This document shows, one piece after another, positions 25,185 through 35,729 of a stretch of 64,000 nt of DNA (positions are counted from its first letter, which is position 1; the number at the start of each line of letters is the position of its first letter). The DNA comes from Cymodocea nodosa (Eukaryota > Streptophyta > Magnoliopsida > Alismatales > Cymodoceaceae), in contig CM072337.1 of the NCBI GenBank assembly GCA_036874045.1, positions 7,812,001 to 7,876,000 of the forward strand, given 5' to 3'. The position numbers and the translations under genes were made by a program. The notes under the pieces are model-generated. The model was not told where the DNA came from. It worked only from the letters and a program-made list of their open reading frames with translations, and did not search any database.

Positions 25185-25995
25185 TCTGAGTCTGAGTCTG
25201 AAGAGCTAGCCAATGTCTATTTTATGGCTAACACTAATAAGGTACATTCTAATTCTAATATAGTTGAGGAAATGATTTTTGATAATGATTCTAAAGTATC
25301 TGATATAAATCAAGATGATTATAATGAATTATTGGAAGAACTAAAAAATGTTAGTTTGGAAAATTCTATGTTAAAAAGAAAATTATCGAATAGTAATAAA
25401 ACTGCTACTAAGTTAGAAAAGGAAATTACTACATTAAAGAAAAATAAATTTGTTGTTGATAGTTCTGATATGCATGATAAAATTTCTGAACTTGAAAAAT
25501 ATAATTTAGAACTTATTAATGAACTGAAAGATAAATTCTTAGAAAATAAAAGGCTACAAGATGAAACTGAAAAATTGAATGAAAAATTTAAAAATCAATG
25601 TGTAGAAAAATCTAGTTCTAATTTTGATATAGAAAAATTAGAACAAGAAATTGGTAGACTGAAATTTAAATTAGGAGCTTTTACCAAAGGAGATAAGAAA
25701 CTAACCAATATTATTAATAGTTATAAAGTCTTAGGTGATAGAACTAGTATAGGTTTTAACTATGAACCACCTAAAACATATGCTTCTGTTAACTTTTCAA
25801 ACAGCTATAAAATGGATTATGGAAATGGCTATTTGAAAACAATTAATAAAGAAAAAGTTATCTATGTATTAAAAAGAAATTCTATTAATCAAAATAATAC
25901 ATGGATATCAAAACAGAATAGATTTCAAATCTTTTCCACTAACAAAAATGGACCCAAGAAAATATGGGTACCAAAGGATGTGATTATGACTATTC
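25185..25995 (+). pseudogene. Cop-2 gag-to-protease linker, coiled-coil rich
   Basis: Follows gag after a stop at 25182-25184. It is acidic and Asn/Lys-rich with heptad-like repeats such as 'LEKYNLELINELKDKFLEN' and 'FDIEKLEQEIGRLKFKLG'. It ends 'KNGPKKIWVPKD', the copia junction word. It corresponds to the Cop-1 linker but with little residue identity. It is open from 25224 to the protease, and probably forms a coiled coil in the polyprotein. Confidence 0.7.
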
Positions 25996-27470
25996 TTGCA
26001 GGTCAAAACTAAAAGATCTCGATGGGTGATGGACAATGGTGCTTCAAAGCATATGACTGGAGATAAATCTATCCTAAAAGACCTGAAGAAGATTGATGGA
26101 GGAAATGTCAGATTTGGTAATGATCAAAAAGGTAAGATTATTGATATCGGATTTGTCTATGTAAATGATAAAATAGTTATAGATAATGTCTTACTAGTTG
26201 AAAATTTAGAGCATAATTTAATTAGTATTACTTAGTTAGAAGATAAAGGTTATATGGTTTTGTTTAAATCTAAGAAGTGCCTTGTTATTAATGAAAATTC
26301 TAATGAAATCAAATTTAATGCTCATAAAAGAAATGATGTCTGTTTTCTAAATTTACTTGATGATGTTTCTTCTGGTAATTCATATTTAATTGCTAATAAT
26401 TTGGACAATGCATGGTTATGGCATCGTAGACTAGGTCATATTCATATGAAGTAGCTAGATAAGTTAGCTAAGAAGAACCTAGTAGATGATTTACCCAATT
26501 TGAAATTTAAAAAGGATAAAATTTGTGATGCATGTGAATTGGGAAAATAGAAGAATTCTTTTAAATTAGGAAAGCAAATTATATCTAGAAGAATTTTGGA
26601 ATTAATTTAGATGGATTTATTTGGCCCTACTAGAATAGAAAGTTTAGGTGGAAAGAAATATGTATTTATCCTAGTTGATGATTTTTCAAGATATACTTGG
26701 GTAATATTTCTAAGACATAAGAGTGAAGTATTTGAGGAGTTTAAAATTTTTTTGAATATGATTCAAAATGAAAAGCAATTGAAAGTTCAGAAAATTAAGA
26801 GTGATCATGGAGGGGAATTTGAAAATGAAAATATGGAAAAACTTTGCCTCAATCTAGGAATAGAACATAGATTTGCCTTTCTTAGAGCCCCTTCTTAGAA
26901 TGGAGTTGTAGAGAGAAAGAATAGATCTCTTCAAGAAATGGCTAGAACTACGTTGAATGAAAACAAGGTTGCTTATTATTTTTGGGCTGAGGCAGTTAGT
27001 TCTGCATGTTATATTTTAAATAGAGTAACCCTAAGAAGAGAAATGAATAAGACTCCTTTTAAGCTATGGATGGTAAGAATTCCTAAAGTACATTATTTTA
27101 AAGCTTTTGGATCTAAATGTTTTATTCTGAATACAAAAGAGAATAAAGATAAATTTGAAGCAAAATCTGATGAAGGGATATTTTTGGGATATTCTTCAAG
27201 AAGTAAAGCATATAGAATTTATAACAAAATTTCTTTGGATGTTGAAGAATCAATGCATGTAAATTTTGATGAAGAAAGTAATATTTCAAAAGAAATTATT
27301 GATACTTCAGATTATGAATGTGATGAATTAAATATTAGAGAATCTAGTACCATGGGTCAAGAAAGAAATGATAACCCTTTGACTCATAAATTCTTGCCTT
27401 AACACCCTAAGGAGTTTATTATTGATGATATTTCTAAAGGTGTGAAAACAAGATCTATGATTAATGTATC
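25996..27470 (+). pseudogene. Cop-2 protease and integrase
   Basis: The protease motif is 'WVMDNGASKHMTG', with DSG changed to DNG. The pre-integrase region has 'LWHRRLGHIHMK' and 'ICDACELGK'. The integrase core keeps 'DLFGPTRIESLGGKKYVF', 'KSDHGGEFEN' and 'NGVVERKNRS', so D-D-E is intact. At least six stops occur (for example near 26233, 26452, 26548, 26608, 26896 and 27400), nearly all readable as CAG or CAA turned into TAG or TAA. The frame is otherwise continuous, so decay is mostly by point mutation. Confidence 0.88.
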
Positions 27471-29028
27471 TGGGTGCTATGCTTTTCTATCTGAAATAGA
27501 ACCTAAAAACATTGATGAGGCATTAAATGATGAATTTTGGATTAGTGCCATGTAGGAAGAACTTAATTAGTTTAGAAGAAATGAAGTTTGGGACTTAGTT
27601 CCTAAATCTCTAGATCATTCAATTATTAGTACTAAATGGATATTTAAGAATAAATTTGATGAATCAGGGCATGTAATTAGAAATAAGGCTAGACTAGTAG
27701 CCCAAGGGTATAACCAACAGGAGAGAATAGATTTTGAAGAAACTTTTGCTCCTGTACCTAGATTAGAATCTATTAGAAATTTTCTAGCTTTTGCTGCTCA
27801 TATGAATTTTAAATTATATCAAATGGATGTTAAAAGTGCATTTTTAAATGGTTTCATTAAAGAAGTATTTGTTAGGCAACCCCCTGGTTTTGTTGATGCA
27901 AATTTTCCTAAGCATGTTTTCAAACTGAAGAAGGCATTGTATGGTTTGAAATAAGCTCCGAGAGCTTAGTATGATAGGCTGAAATCCTTTCTGTTAGATA
28001 ATGGTTTCTCTATTAGTAAGGTTGACAATACCTTATTCTTTAAGAAAAATCATCTAGGTTTGTTAGTTGTTCAGATTTATGTAGATGATATCATTTTTGG
28101 AGCAACTAATGAGAATTTAAGTAATAAGTTTGTAGATCAGATGAAGAATCAGTTTGAGATGAGTCTAATGGGTGAGTTGACATTCTTTCTAGAATTGCAG
28201 ATTAAAGAAGTTGAAAAATGAATTTTTGTATATCAAGAAAAATATACAAAGCAACTTTTAGAAAAATTTGGAATGAGTAACTACAAGTCCTCAAGCACTC
28301 CTATGAGTTCATCAATTAAATTGGATAAAGATGAATCTAGACCAGCTATTGATATTACTAAATATAGAGGAATGATAGGTTCTCTTCTTTATTTAACTGC
28401 TTCTAGACCTAATATCATGTTTAGTGTTTGTGCCTGTGCTCATTTTCAAGCTCAACCAAAAGAATCTCACCTATCTGTAGTTAAAAGGATAATGAAATAC
28501 CTACAAGGAACTTCAAATTTTGGTTTAATGTATTTCAAAGATAGCAGTTTGGATCTAATTGGATACAGTGATGCTGATTATGCTGGATGCAAATCTAATA
28601 GAAAGAGTACTAGTGGAACTTGCCAACTATTTGGCAATTCATTAATTTCATGGTTTAGTAAGAAGCAGAATTGTGTTGCCCTATCAACTATTGAAGCTGA
28701 ATATGTTGCTGCTACCCTATATTGTGCACAAATTCTTTGGATGAAACAAACTATGAAAGATTATGGAATTACATATGGAAAAACTCCTATTAATAGTGAT
28801 AGTAATAGTGCAATAAGTTTGTCAAAGAACCCTATGTTGCACTCTCGGGCAAAAGATATTGAGATAAGACACCATTGTTTGAGAGATAATGTTATGAAGG
28901 ATAACATTGAGTTGATTTTTGTTTCTACTCATAAGTAATTGGTAGATATTTTCACAAAGCCTCTTGAAGAAAAACAGTTTATCAAATTGAGAAGAGATTT
29001 AGGAATATGCTACCTAAATGATTTTTAA
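27471..29028 (+). pseudogene. Cop-2 reverse transcriptase and RNase H
   Basis: RT has '[18 protein letters not shown]' and an intact catalytic box YVDDI in 'QIYVDDIIFGATNENL'. RNase H has 'GYSDADYAGCKSNRKSTSG', 'CVALSTIEAEYVAA' and 'SDSNSAISLSKNP', and the tail 'VDIFTKPLEEKQF' ends the polyprotein at 28937-29028 after one stop. Other stops lie near 27556, 27568, 27952, 27967 and 28219. Open RNase H stretch 28273-28938. Confidence 0.9.
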
Positions 29029-29370
29029 CTTTACCTACTATCTTTTATCTTCTATTTTTTTATATTTACTTCACCATCTCATTTTCTATTATCTGTTTTG
29101 ATTATATTGAGTTATTTTGATAATCTATTTTTGTTTAATCCTTATTTTGAGTTATTTCTTGAGAATATTTACAAATTATTATTTTTCAAACTTTAAAACA
29201 AAAACAAAAACAAAAAAACCAACACTATTCGTGGGATTTTCTACTGAGTTTATAAGTTACAATGATTTCATACATCTATATTAAAATCAACTCAGAATAA
29301 CTCACAAAATTACTGAAGGTTTCTGCTCCACAAATAGAATAATGTCCACATGACACTTAGAATGGGGATC
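29029..29370 (+). other. Cop-2 post-pol noncoding stretch, left part
   Basis: AT-rich sequence between the end of Cop-2 pol and the Gyp-B insertion. It has an A/C-rich run near 29195-29220. The last five bases, GGATC (29366-29370), are the left target duplication of Gyp-B. No gene or module seen. Confidence 0.7.
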
Positions 29371-31224
29371 TGTTCGTGTTTTCCCAGCACTACACTAGAA
29401 AAACTTGGATTTGTTACTTCTATTTTTACTTAGTTAATTTATCTTTATGCCTATTCTTTCTTTTAGAAGTAAATAAACAACCTTTAATACAATTTAGATA
29501 TTAATTCCAATTTGTACTTTAACTGCAAGTGCACAGTGTCTATTGTATCAGTGTGCAAGTACAGGTCGATCCCATAGGGAATTGCTGACGAATTTAAGAA
29601 ATGTTTGATTGTGAACAATTCAAATTTATATTCAATAAGCACAAGGTTGAGTTACAGTTAACTCAACAGACTAAGTTCGTTGAGTTATGGATAACTCAAC
29701 AGACTATCCTCGTGGACTTAAGTTAACTCCACGAGTCTGTCTCTTCTTTATAATACTGCTATTTACAGAGGAATTTGGCCAACCATTGGGCGATTCCACA
29801 GATTGTAAATAACATCAATTAAACTTTTTAATGCTAGTTAACATTGGATTTATCATTATGCAATACTAACATTCAGATGATTCAAATAGTAACCATTAAA
29901 ATCTTTAAGTTGTTTTGTACAAACCAATTTCAGTAAACTGTAAAATTAAAACTAACATAAAACAATCATAAAACTGATACAGATAACATTAATCACGATA
30001 CAACACAAACAATACAACACTCAAATACAACATACAAACAAAGATAAATTGTTTTTGGTATTTTTGTTTTTATGTGATGGGCGAAAGGTGAAATGTAAAG
30101 TAATTTCACTTGACAGTAAATACTTCCGACACTACTTGCAACGCGATTACACCATTGAAAATTGAACCACTTACAATTCTGTCTCCTCTCCCTATAGAAT
30201 CGTGAATCCAGAATTGCAAGATGATCTCCTCTTCAGCATACAGGCATCAACCCGAAGCCAAGGCTAAAAGCTTTACGATCTCCTGAAATATGAGTCGGCG
30301 CTTGGTGAAAATGTCTTCCCTTCCCGCGACGCGATCACTCCTCACAGTGGTTGTTAGGCATTGTGTTTGGCTCGGAATCGACCCGACATCATGCAAGTAT
30401 CCTCACAGACCTCCGATGATTGGTGATTATGGTGGTGACACGATGGTTGGTGTGATACTTCAGAGAATCGCCGATACTGTCTGCAGAAAGCTCGGTGCTC
30501 CTCCTCTGTATACACTGGCCATCCATCGATCACCCCTTTTTCTTTTTTTCTTCTTTTCTTTTATATTTCTTTAGTGGTAACTGCTTTTGCTTGAATGATC
30601 GGTTGGATTTCCTTCCTTCAGATCAACAGCGATGATTTCTTTCTCCCTGCGCGATTGAATTCCTGCGTGATACGTGCGAACGTGGTTTTTCCTTCCAACT
30701 ATTTGTTCCTGCAACCGCTAGAGTGGCATATTAGAAAATATATAGTCCGTGGAGTTACAGATAACTCAACGGACTTCCTTTGTTGATTTAAATATAAAAC
30801 ACGTGCAAAAATAACAACTTTAGTTTATAACGCTAACCTAACGCGTTGCCTTAGTGTATTTTCATGTAACTCAATGCGTGCAGTTATACTAACTTAACGA
30901 GTTATAATGTAAGTAAATCTACCAGCTCTCAACACGTGTCAGCAGCAGTTTAAACATAAAATAACATTTCGGAGAGTTACAGGTATAACTATTCGATGCT
31001 CAGATGCATTTTCGGATACTTAAGAATTTCACAGCCTGCAATTTACCGACAGTTCATAAATGTACTAAATTAACATTAATTCCCCAAAATTAAGCAGATT
31101 CTTCAATTAAAGCATATAACAGTGCAATTATAATGTAATGGCTTAATTCTCATATGATAAGCTAAATATTATGCAATTAACCATCATTTAACCGTTAATA
31201 ATATGTACTTTTTCATTCTAAACA
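29371..31224 (-). repeat. Gyp-B 3' LTR
   Basis: On the plus strand TGTTCGTGTT..TTCTAAACA, 1854 bases. It carries palindromes at 29645-29735 and 30745-30775 (GTTGAGTTA/TAACTCAAC type), a TTTCGGAGAGTTA-type pair near 30975, and the 58-base block at 30800-30857 that matches the Cop-1 LTR at 57 of 58 positions. Open frames at 30290-30574 and 30595-30786 recur in the other LTR but only because LTRs are copies; no coding role is supported. Confidence 0.95.
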
Positions 31225-31240
31225 CTTCCCCCATACCTAA
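31225..31240 (-). other. Gyp-B terminal polypurine tract
   Basis: In the element sense GGTATGGGGGAAG directly precedes the 3' LTR start. A near-copy with the same upstream words lies at 32543-32565. Confidence 0.85.
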
Positions 31241-32542
31241 ATTTTGCTAGTACCTTAGCAAACTAAGATCTAATTAATTGGTCTTTCAAAAAGTGCTAGA
31301 ATTAATTCTTCCCCTTTTGTTTTTTTTCTTCTGTTTAGCATAAACATATATTCTGTATGTTTTAGTAATCAACCTGCAAAGATATTTAGAATATATGTAA
31401 ATTACATACAAAGTATATCATCTTCATATAGGTGTTAATTATATTATCGTTTGTTCTTCTTTTCATCATTTATAATCCTAAATTTTCCAATAAGTTTTCT
31501 AGAAGAAATTTCAACAACATACGAATCAAAGTACAATCTAATTCAATCTGATTAAGACAAGTAGAATAAAGAATTGTATTTCCATTAAACAACTTCAAAA
31601 GTCAATTCCAGATTCATATTTCAGCAATTCTAGATAACAGAAAATATACTCGATTCATAAGATATCTGTATTTCACAAAACACTTGTTTCTTTTCAGAAC
31701 AGTATATGTTTTTTTCTTTTTCTTTTTTTTCTCTTTTTTTTTTTTGTGTACTTTAAAAGTTAATTTGACAAGCTTGAATCATGCAAGAGCTTTCTAATGT
31801 ACCCATGTAACGAGCTTTCAGTCAACAATCCCAGATCTTAGGTTGCCAGATTTTCAGAGTCCTTTTTCAGGTCAACAATCCTTACATACCTATCTGCTCA
31901 AGTACAAAAGGCTCATGATCAAACAAGTCAATAAACTCTCAAAGTTTTTTTTTTCTTTTCTTTTTTTCTAAAAATAAATGCACACACAAAACAAAGCATT
32001 AATCACATACTGTATATGCATGTATTTCATTAATACAGATGTAGTAAAACACAAATCTCATATAATCCTGCTTCTATCATTTACTAAAGATATGAATCCA
32101 TAACAATAAGCTCATACTTTATCTGTAGTTTAATAAGATCTACACATAAATCATTCTACAAGTTCAATCAGTCAAAGTAAATGTATCTTTCATCATATGT
32201 GTTTCATTTAATCTAGAATTCACATCTCAGCTCCTTCAGGACTTCAGATAATTTTCTGATTAAGCATTAAATATTCTGATTTCATTTTAAAATTGTGAAA
32301 CTGTTAAACTCATGAAATTCAGAAAAATCATAAGATACTATATCTAGATTTACGTAAATAATAAATTCTATAGCATCTTCTATAGCCTTCTAAATATAAC
32401 ATTCAAGTAGTTTATAAAAATTTTACAGTCTCAATTATCGGACAGTTACAGCAAGTTCATAAAAATTTTCAATTTCCTCAAAACTTTGCAGTACCATTTT
32501 AATTCCTTTAATTAACAAACTTACTTGGCTGTTACTTTAATT
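31241..32542 (-). other. Gyp-B 3' noncoding module shared with Cop-1
   Basis: No gene. From about 31370 to 32400 this aligns with Cop-1a 13090-14110 and Cop-1b 57190-58240. Shared words include 'gtcaacaatcccagatct', 'acatacctatctgctcaa' and 'cacaaatctcata', in the same order and the same orientation relative to the element. It also contains T-rich low-complexity runs near 31710-31745 and 31945-31970. The relic at 1932-2624 holds part of the same module. Confidence 0.7.
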
Positions 32543-32580
32543 ACCTCCTCCCCATACCTACATTTTGCATTGTCCTCAAT
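32543..32580 (-). other. Internal polypurine tract of Gyp-B
   Basis: In the element sense 'attgaggacaatgcaaaa' is followed by GTAGGTATGGGGAGGAGG. A 'TTGAGGACAATG..TTTGGGGG' block is a familiar pre-LTR signature of Athila/Calypso-type elements, yet here it lies 1.3 kb inside. Its last 20 or so bases nearly repeat the terminal tract at 31225-31240. Confidence 0.6.
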
Positions 32581-33003
32581 GTAAAAGATTTGACAATAAG
32601 TACAATAATTGTAGCAGACATGAATAAAGTTTTGTTTGATTTAAAATTCAGGATAAGTAATTGGTTACATACCTTGTTCCATTTGTATCTCTTTCTGCAT
32701 ATTCCGATTTTTGATTCTGAAAAACTTTTCATTCCCAGATAAACATAGAATATAAAACAAAATAACATTTAACAGATATTAATAAATCAGTGTCTTGTGT
32801 GGAACCCAGGCTCCTATGCCTTTGGTGGCTCACAAGCAAGCCAGTTGGTTTCCCAGAACAGATACCAACAAACTGGATTGATATTTTGTTTTGTTTGTTT
32901 TTTGTTTTTTTTATAAAATGAACATGAAAAACTTCAAAATTCTTTTTTTTTTTTTCTGAAAATAAATGCAGAATACACAACATTAAACACACAAAATCAC
33001 AGC
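32581..33003 (-). other. Noncoding stretch between F-box-like ORF and internal purine tract
   Basis: AT-rich with T runs (32880-32960). It contains 'ggctcctatgcctttggtgg', not matched elsewhere in the window. It probably serves as 3' untranslated sequence of the F-box-like ORF. The small open frames here show no recognisable protein. Confidence 0.5.
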
Positions 33004-34143
33004 TTAAGAACATGATTGAAAAGTAGAAACAAATGGAATAAATGTATCAGTCCAAGCAAACTTTTTAGGCATAGTTCTTCTTGCTATTAATTTTGTTTTA
33101 ATGCAGTTCTTGGTCCTTTTTAATTTGTAAACATGCAATATATTATAAATTCCAAATACGAGTGTATTACCATTAATGATATGTAATGCAGAAAGGGATC
33201 TTTTCTGGTTCCAGGGTAATGTAGCAGTTTCTATTTCTACATCTATTTCAATATACTCCTCTTCCCACTTCCATTCATTCATGTCTTCCATAATCCATAT
33301 TTGAAATTTTATCAGTTCATCCCACCATCTTATCAGACATAAAGTAGGATCATCTTCTTCATTATACCACATTCCTATTTGAATTTTATTAAATTTTTCA
33401 GATGGTGGTTTAGCTATTTCACTCGGTATAGGTAAAATTTCTGTATAATCATCATAACTATCTATGCTCACTATGTATAAATCAGATCTATATGCTATAG
33501 ATATTTCCATGACTAAATATATATAACCATCAAGTATGACATGTGTTTGGTTAATTAATGATTTCTGTCCTAGATATATTATAATGTTTTCATTCCAAGA
33601 TCTGTTCAGAAAATTATACACACTTAAGCGTAAATCTTCACCCCAATTTCCTGTAGGTCTCCAATAATATAATTTTTCAGGAATTGCAGAATTTTTATCA
33701 GAAAATATTAAAGCTGACCCACAATTTTCAGTTGATGCTTCAAATATATTAGGTCTTCCTATATTACATTCTTCTCCTATTATAGGATTTCTTATCAAAA
33801 TCTCAGGTAATGATAAACTTGCATACCTTGGTCTCGTCTTGTATATGATTAATCCTTCATCTATCCCCATAATATGACTCATTCCTTCTAATGCATTAGT
33901 TGGAATTCCAGTAGTTTCTTCCATAGCCAGATATTCATGGGTATTTGATCTACGATTAAATGACCTCCATATGAATCCATCTCTAATCTTAGTCATTTTT
34001 GCAGCTTGTAGTCCCTGAAAATATTCTTCTTCAATATAGTCTTTAATTTCCTTTGATACACAACACATCCTGCATAGATCTTTAGCTGACAAGTTACTTA
34101 GTATTTCCCTTTGTGCATCCAACGGTAATTGCATTAATTCCAT
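33004..34143 (-). CDS. F-box-like protein carried inside the gypsy element
   Basis: Uninterrupted 379-codon ORF. Residues 4-50 ('MQLPLDAQREILSNLSAKDL' then 'CRMCCVSKEIKDYIEEEYF') fit the F-box pattern LPxD..EIL..L...DL.R...VSK, which in known proteins binds SKP1 in an SCF ubiquitin ligase. The remaining 330 residues resemble the divergent repeat-poor C-terminus of plant F-box proteins, with Trp-rich strands such as 'LYYWRPTGNWGEDLRL' and 'LCLIRWWDELIKFQIW'; the substrate is unknown. It lies between the relocated gag and the 3' LTR, in the same orientation as the element. A splice-acceptor-like TTTTATTTTACAG ends 9 bases before the ATG. It has no stop while the element's gag and pol have several. 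Host-gene capture is inferred; the F-box call is from motif reading only. Confidence 0.75.
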   Translation of the reverse strand: MELMQLPLDAQREILSNLSAKDLCRMCCVSKEIKDYIEEEYFQGLQAAKMTKIRDGFIWRSFNRRSNTHEYLAMEETTGIPTNALEGMSHIMGIDEGLIIYKTRPRYASLSLPEILIRNPIIGEECNIGRPNIFEASTENCGSALIFSDKNSAIPEKLYYWRPTGNWGEDLRLSVYNFLNRSWNENIIIYLGQKSLINQTHVILDGYIYLVMEISIAYRSDLYIVSIDSYDDYTEILPIPSEIAKPPSEKFNKIQIGMWYNEEDDPTLCLIRWWDELIKFQIWIMEDMNEWKWEEEYIEIDVEIETATLPWNQKRSLSALHIINGNTLVFGIYNILHVYKLKRTKNCIKTKLIARRTMPKKFAWTDTFIPFVSTFQSCS

Positions 34144-34338
34144 TTGTCGATTCTGTAAAATAAAAACAAAAATTTAGTAGAGACAAAAATTAATATAACT
34201 ACTGCACACCCTCGTGGAGTTAAGGCATAACTCAACAGACTAAGTTTGTTGAGTTAAAAATTAACTCTACGATACTATTAACTTAAAATAAAAATAAAAA
34301 CATATATACATACAGATAATTGCTTTAGATATGCTGCT
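34144..34338 (-). promoter_or_regulatory. Predicted intron with palindrome cluster between gag and F-box-like ORF
   Basis: In the element sense a donor-like GTATGT (34313) and an acceptor-like TTTTACAG (ending 34153) bound 161 AT-rich bases. Inside lies a cluster of GTTGAGTTA/TAACTCAAC and CGTGGAGTTA palindromes (34205-34268). It could be an intron of a joint gag/F-box transcript or a promoter region; the sequence alone does not decide. Confidence 0.45.
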
Positions 34339-35729
34339 TCATTCAGTTGCCCTCCTAGAAGAGGTATCAATTTCATTAACCGTTCTATTGACAGGATTAG
34401 GTATATCTTGTATTGGCAATCCTCCAGTAGGTCTAACTTCCATTGGTTCCTTCTGTCTAAGTGATATATTTCTATTCTGTTTTTGATTTACAGCATTTCC
34501 AAATATAAATTCTAGATGATTGTTTACTTGTTGGATTATCTTTTCTAATTTCTCTATTCTATCTCCTTGTTCAATTAATACTTCATAACTTATGTTCTTC
34601 TCATTTATATTTTCTCCTCCCTGGAAATTGTTGTTTCTCCAAGATAAATTCGGGTGATTTCTCCAATTAGGATGATAAGAATTTCCCAAGTTATCTCTCT
34701 AGTTTCTAGTATAAATAATATCTAAGTCATTTATGTTTGTATTGTTTTCTGCTAGCTTTTGATTTAATGATAACTCTTCTATTTTCTTTGTTAATTCATT
34801 TAATTTCACCTCAAGCATAGTATTGGAATCTATTTCATGCATTCCTCTTGGCAATAATCTTTTATCTGCAATAGCTTCAGCCGAATTTTCCCACTGTGCA
34901 GTTCTTTTTGCAAAATTTTCTAAATATGCCCATGCTTCTTCACTACATAATTTTAAAAATCCATTTTGACAAGTAGATTCTAATAAAGATTTCATTGAAA
35001 CATCTATGCCTTCATAAATTATGCCTATTAATTGTGCTTTACTCATTGCATGATGTGGACATTGAGTCAGTAAATCTTTAAATCTTTCAAAATATTTCTA
35101 GAATGATTGACCGTGTTTTTGGCTACACATTAATATTTCTTTCTTCTTTTTAATCATTTGATGTGTTGGATAGTATTTTTCCAGAAAAACAGAGCAAAAT
35201 TCAGTCCATGTAGAAATTGAATCAGGCGATAGAGTATATAACCATCTTTTAGCTGTATCTTTTAAAGCAAAAGGGATATATCTAAGTTTAATAGCATCTA
35301 TACTCATGTTCGGCATTCTCATCATTTGACAAACTTCGTTAAATTCTCTAAGGAAATAATAGGCATCCTCTCTTTCTAATCCATGAAAATGTGGCAATTG
35401 ACTAATATAATTAGATTTCAGTTCAAACCTATCTCTCTCAAAGTTTGGCAATCGAATACATGAAGGTTCATCAATTAATTCAGGATACAGAATCTCTCCT
35501 AATGGTTTTTCTACTGGAGCAACCATCTCTACGTTCTCTTTTAAAGAAAGGTTAGCTACACCCCAATGAATTTCGTTAAAGTTAAGTTCAGAAAATTTTT
35601 CAGTACTCCTCTGCAATGAAAATTCCTAGATAGGTGTTCTTACTAATCGCTTAGTGCTTAGAGAATGAGTCCATGTGCTCATAAATAAATAACAGAAGAT
35701 TAATTACATACCAGTCTGAAGCTTTCCAT
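34339..35729 (-). pseudogene. Gyp-B gag capsid region, displaced to the 3' side, predicted spliced
   Basis: Athila-type gag. 'EPSCIRLPNFERDRFELK', 'LPHFHGLEREDAYYFLREF' and 'RYIPFALKDTAKRWLYTL' mark the retrotransposon capsid domain, and 'SYHPNWRNHPNLSWRNNN' is the typical gag C-terminal part. It normally sits next to the 5' LTR; here it is downstream of pol and the accessory ORF. The likely start is the ATG at 35729, giving six codons that end at a donor G|GTATGT. A 101-base AT-rich intron (35711-35611) ends in TTTTCATTGCAG, and joining restores the frame into AGG AGT ACT. Two stops follow, one replacing Trp (about 35100) and one Gln (about 34697). No zinc knuckle is present here; it is at the 5' end of the element. 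Confidence 0.8.

Noticed and set aside
30290..30574. Open frame in the Gyp-B LTR repeated at 45204-45494
   Set aside because: The two copies are alike because LTRs are duplicates. The older LTRs (1-1931, 3007-5018) do not keep the frame, and no protein family is recognised.
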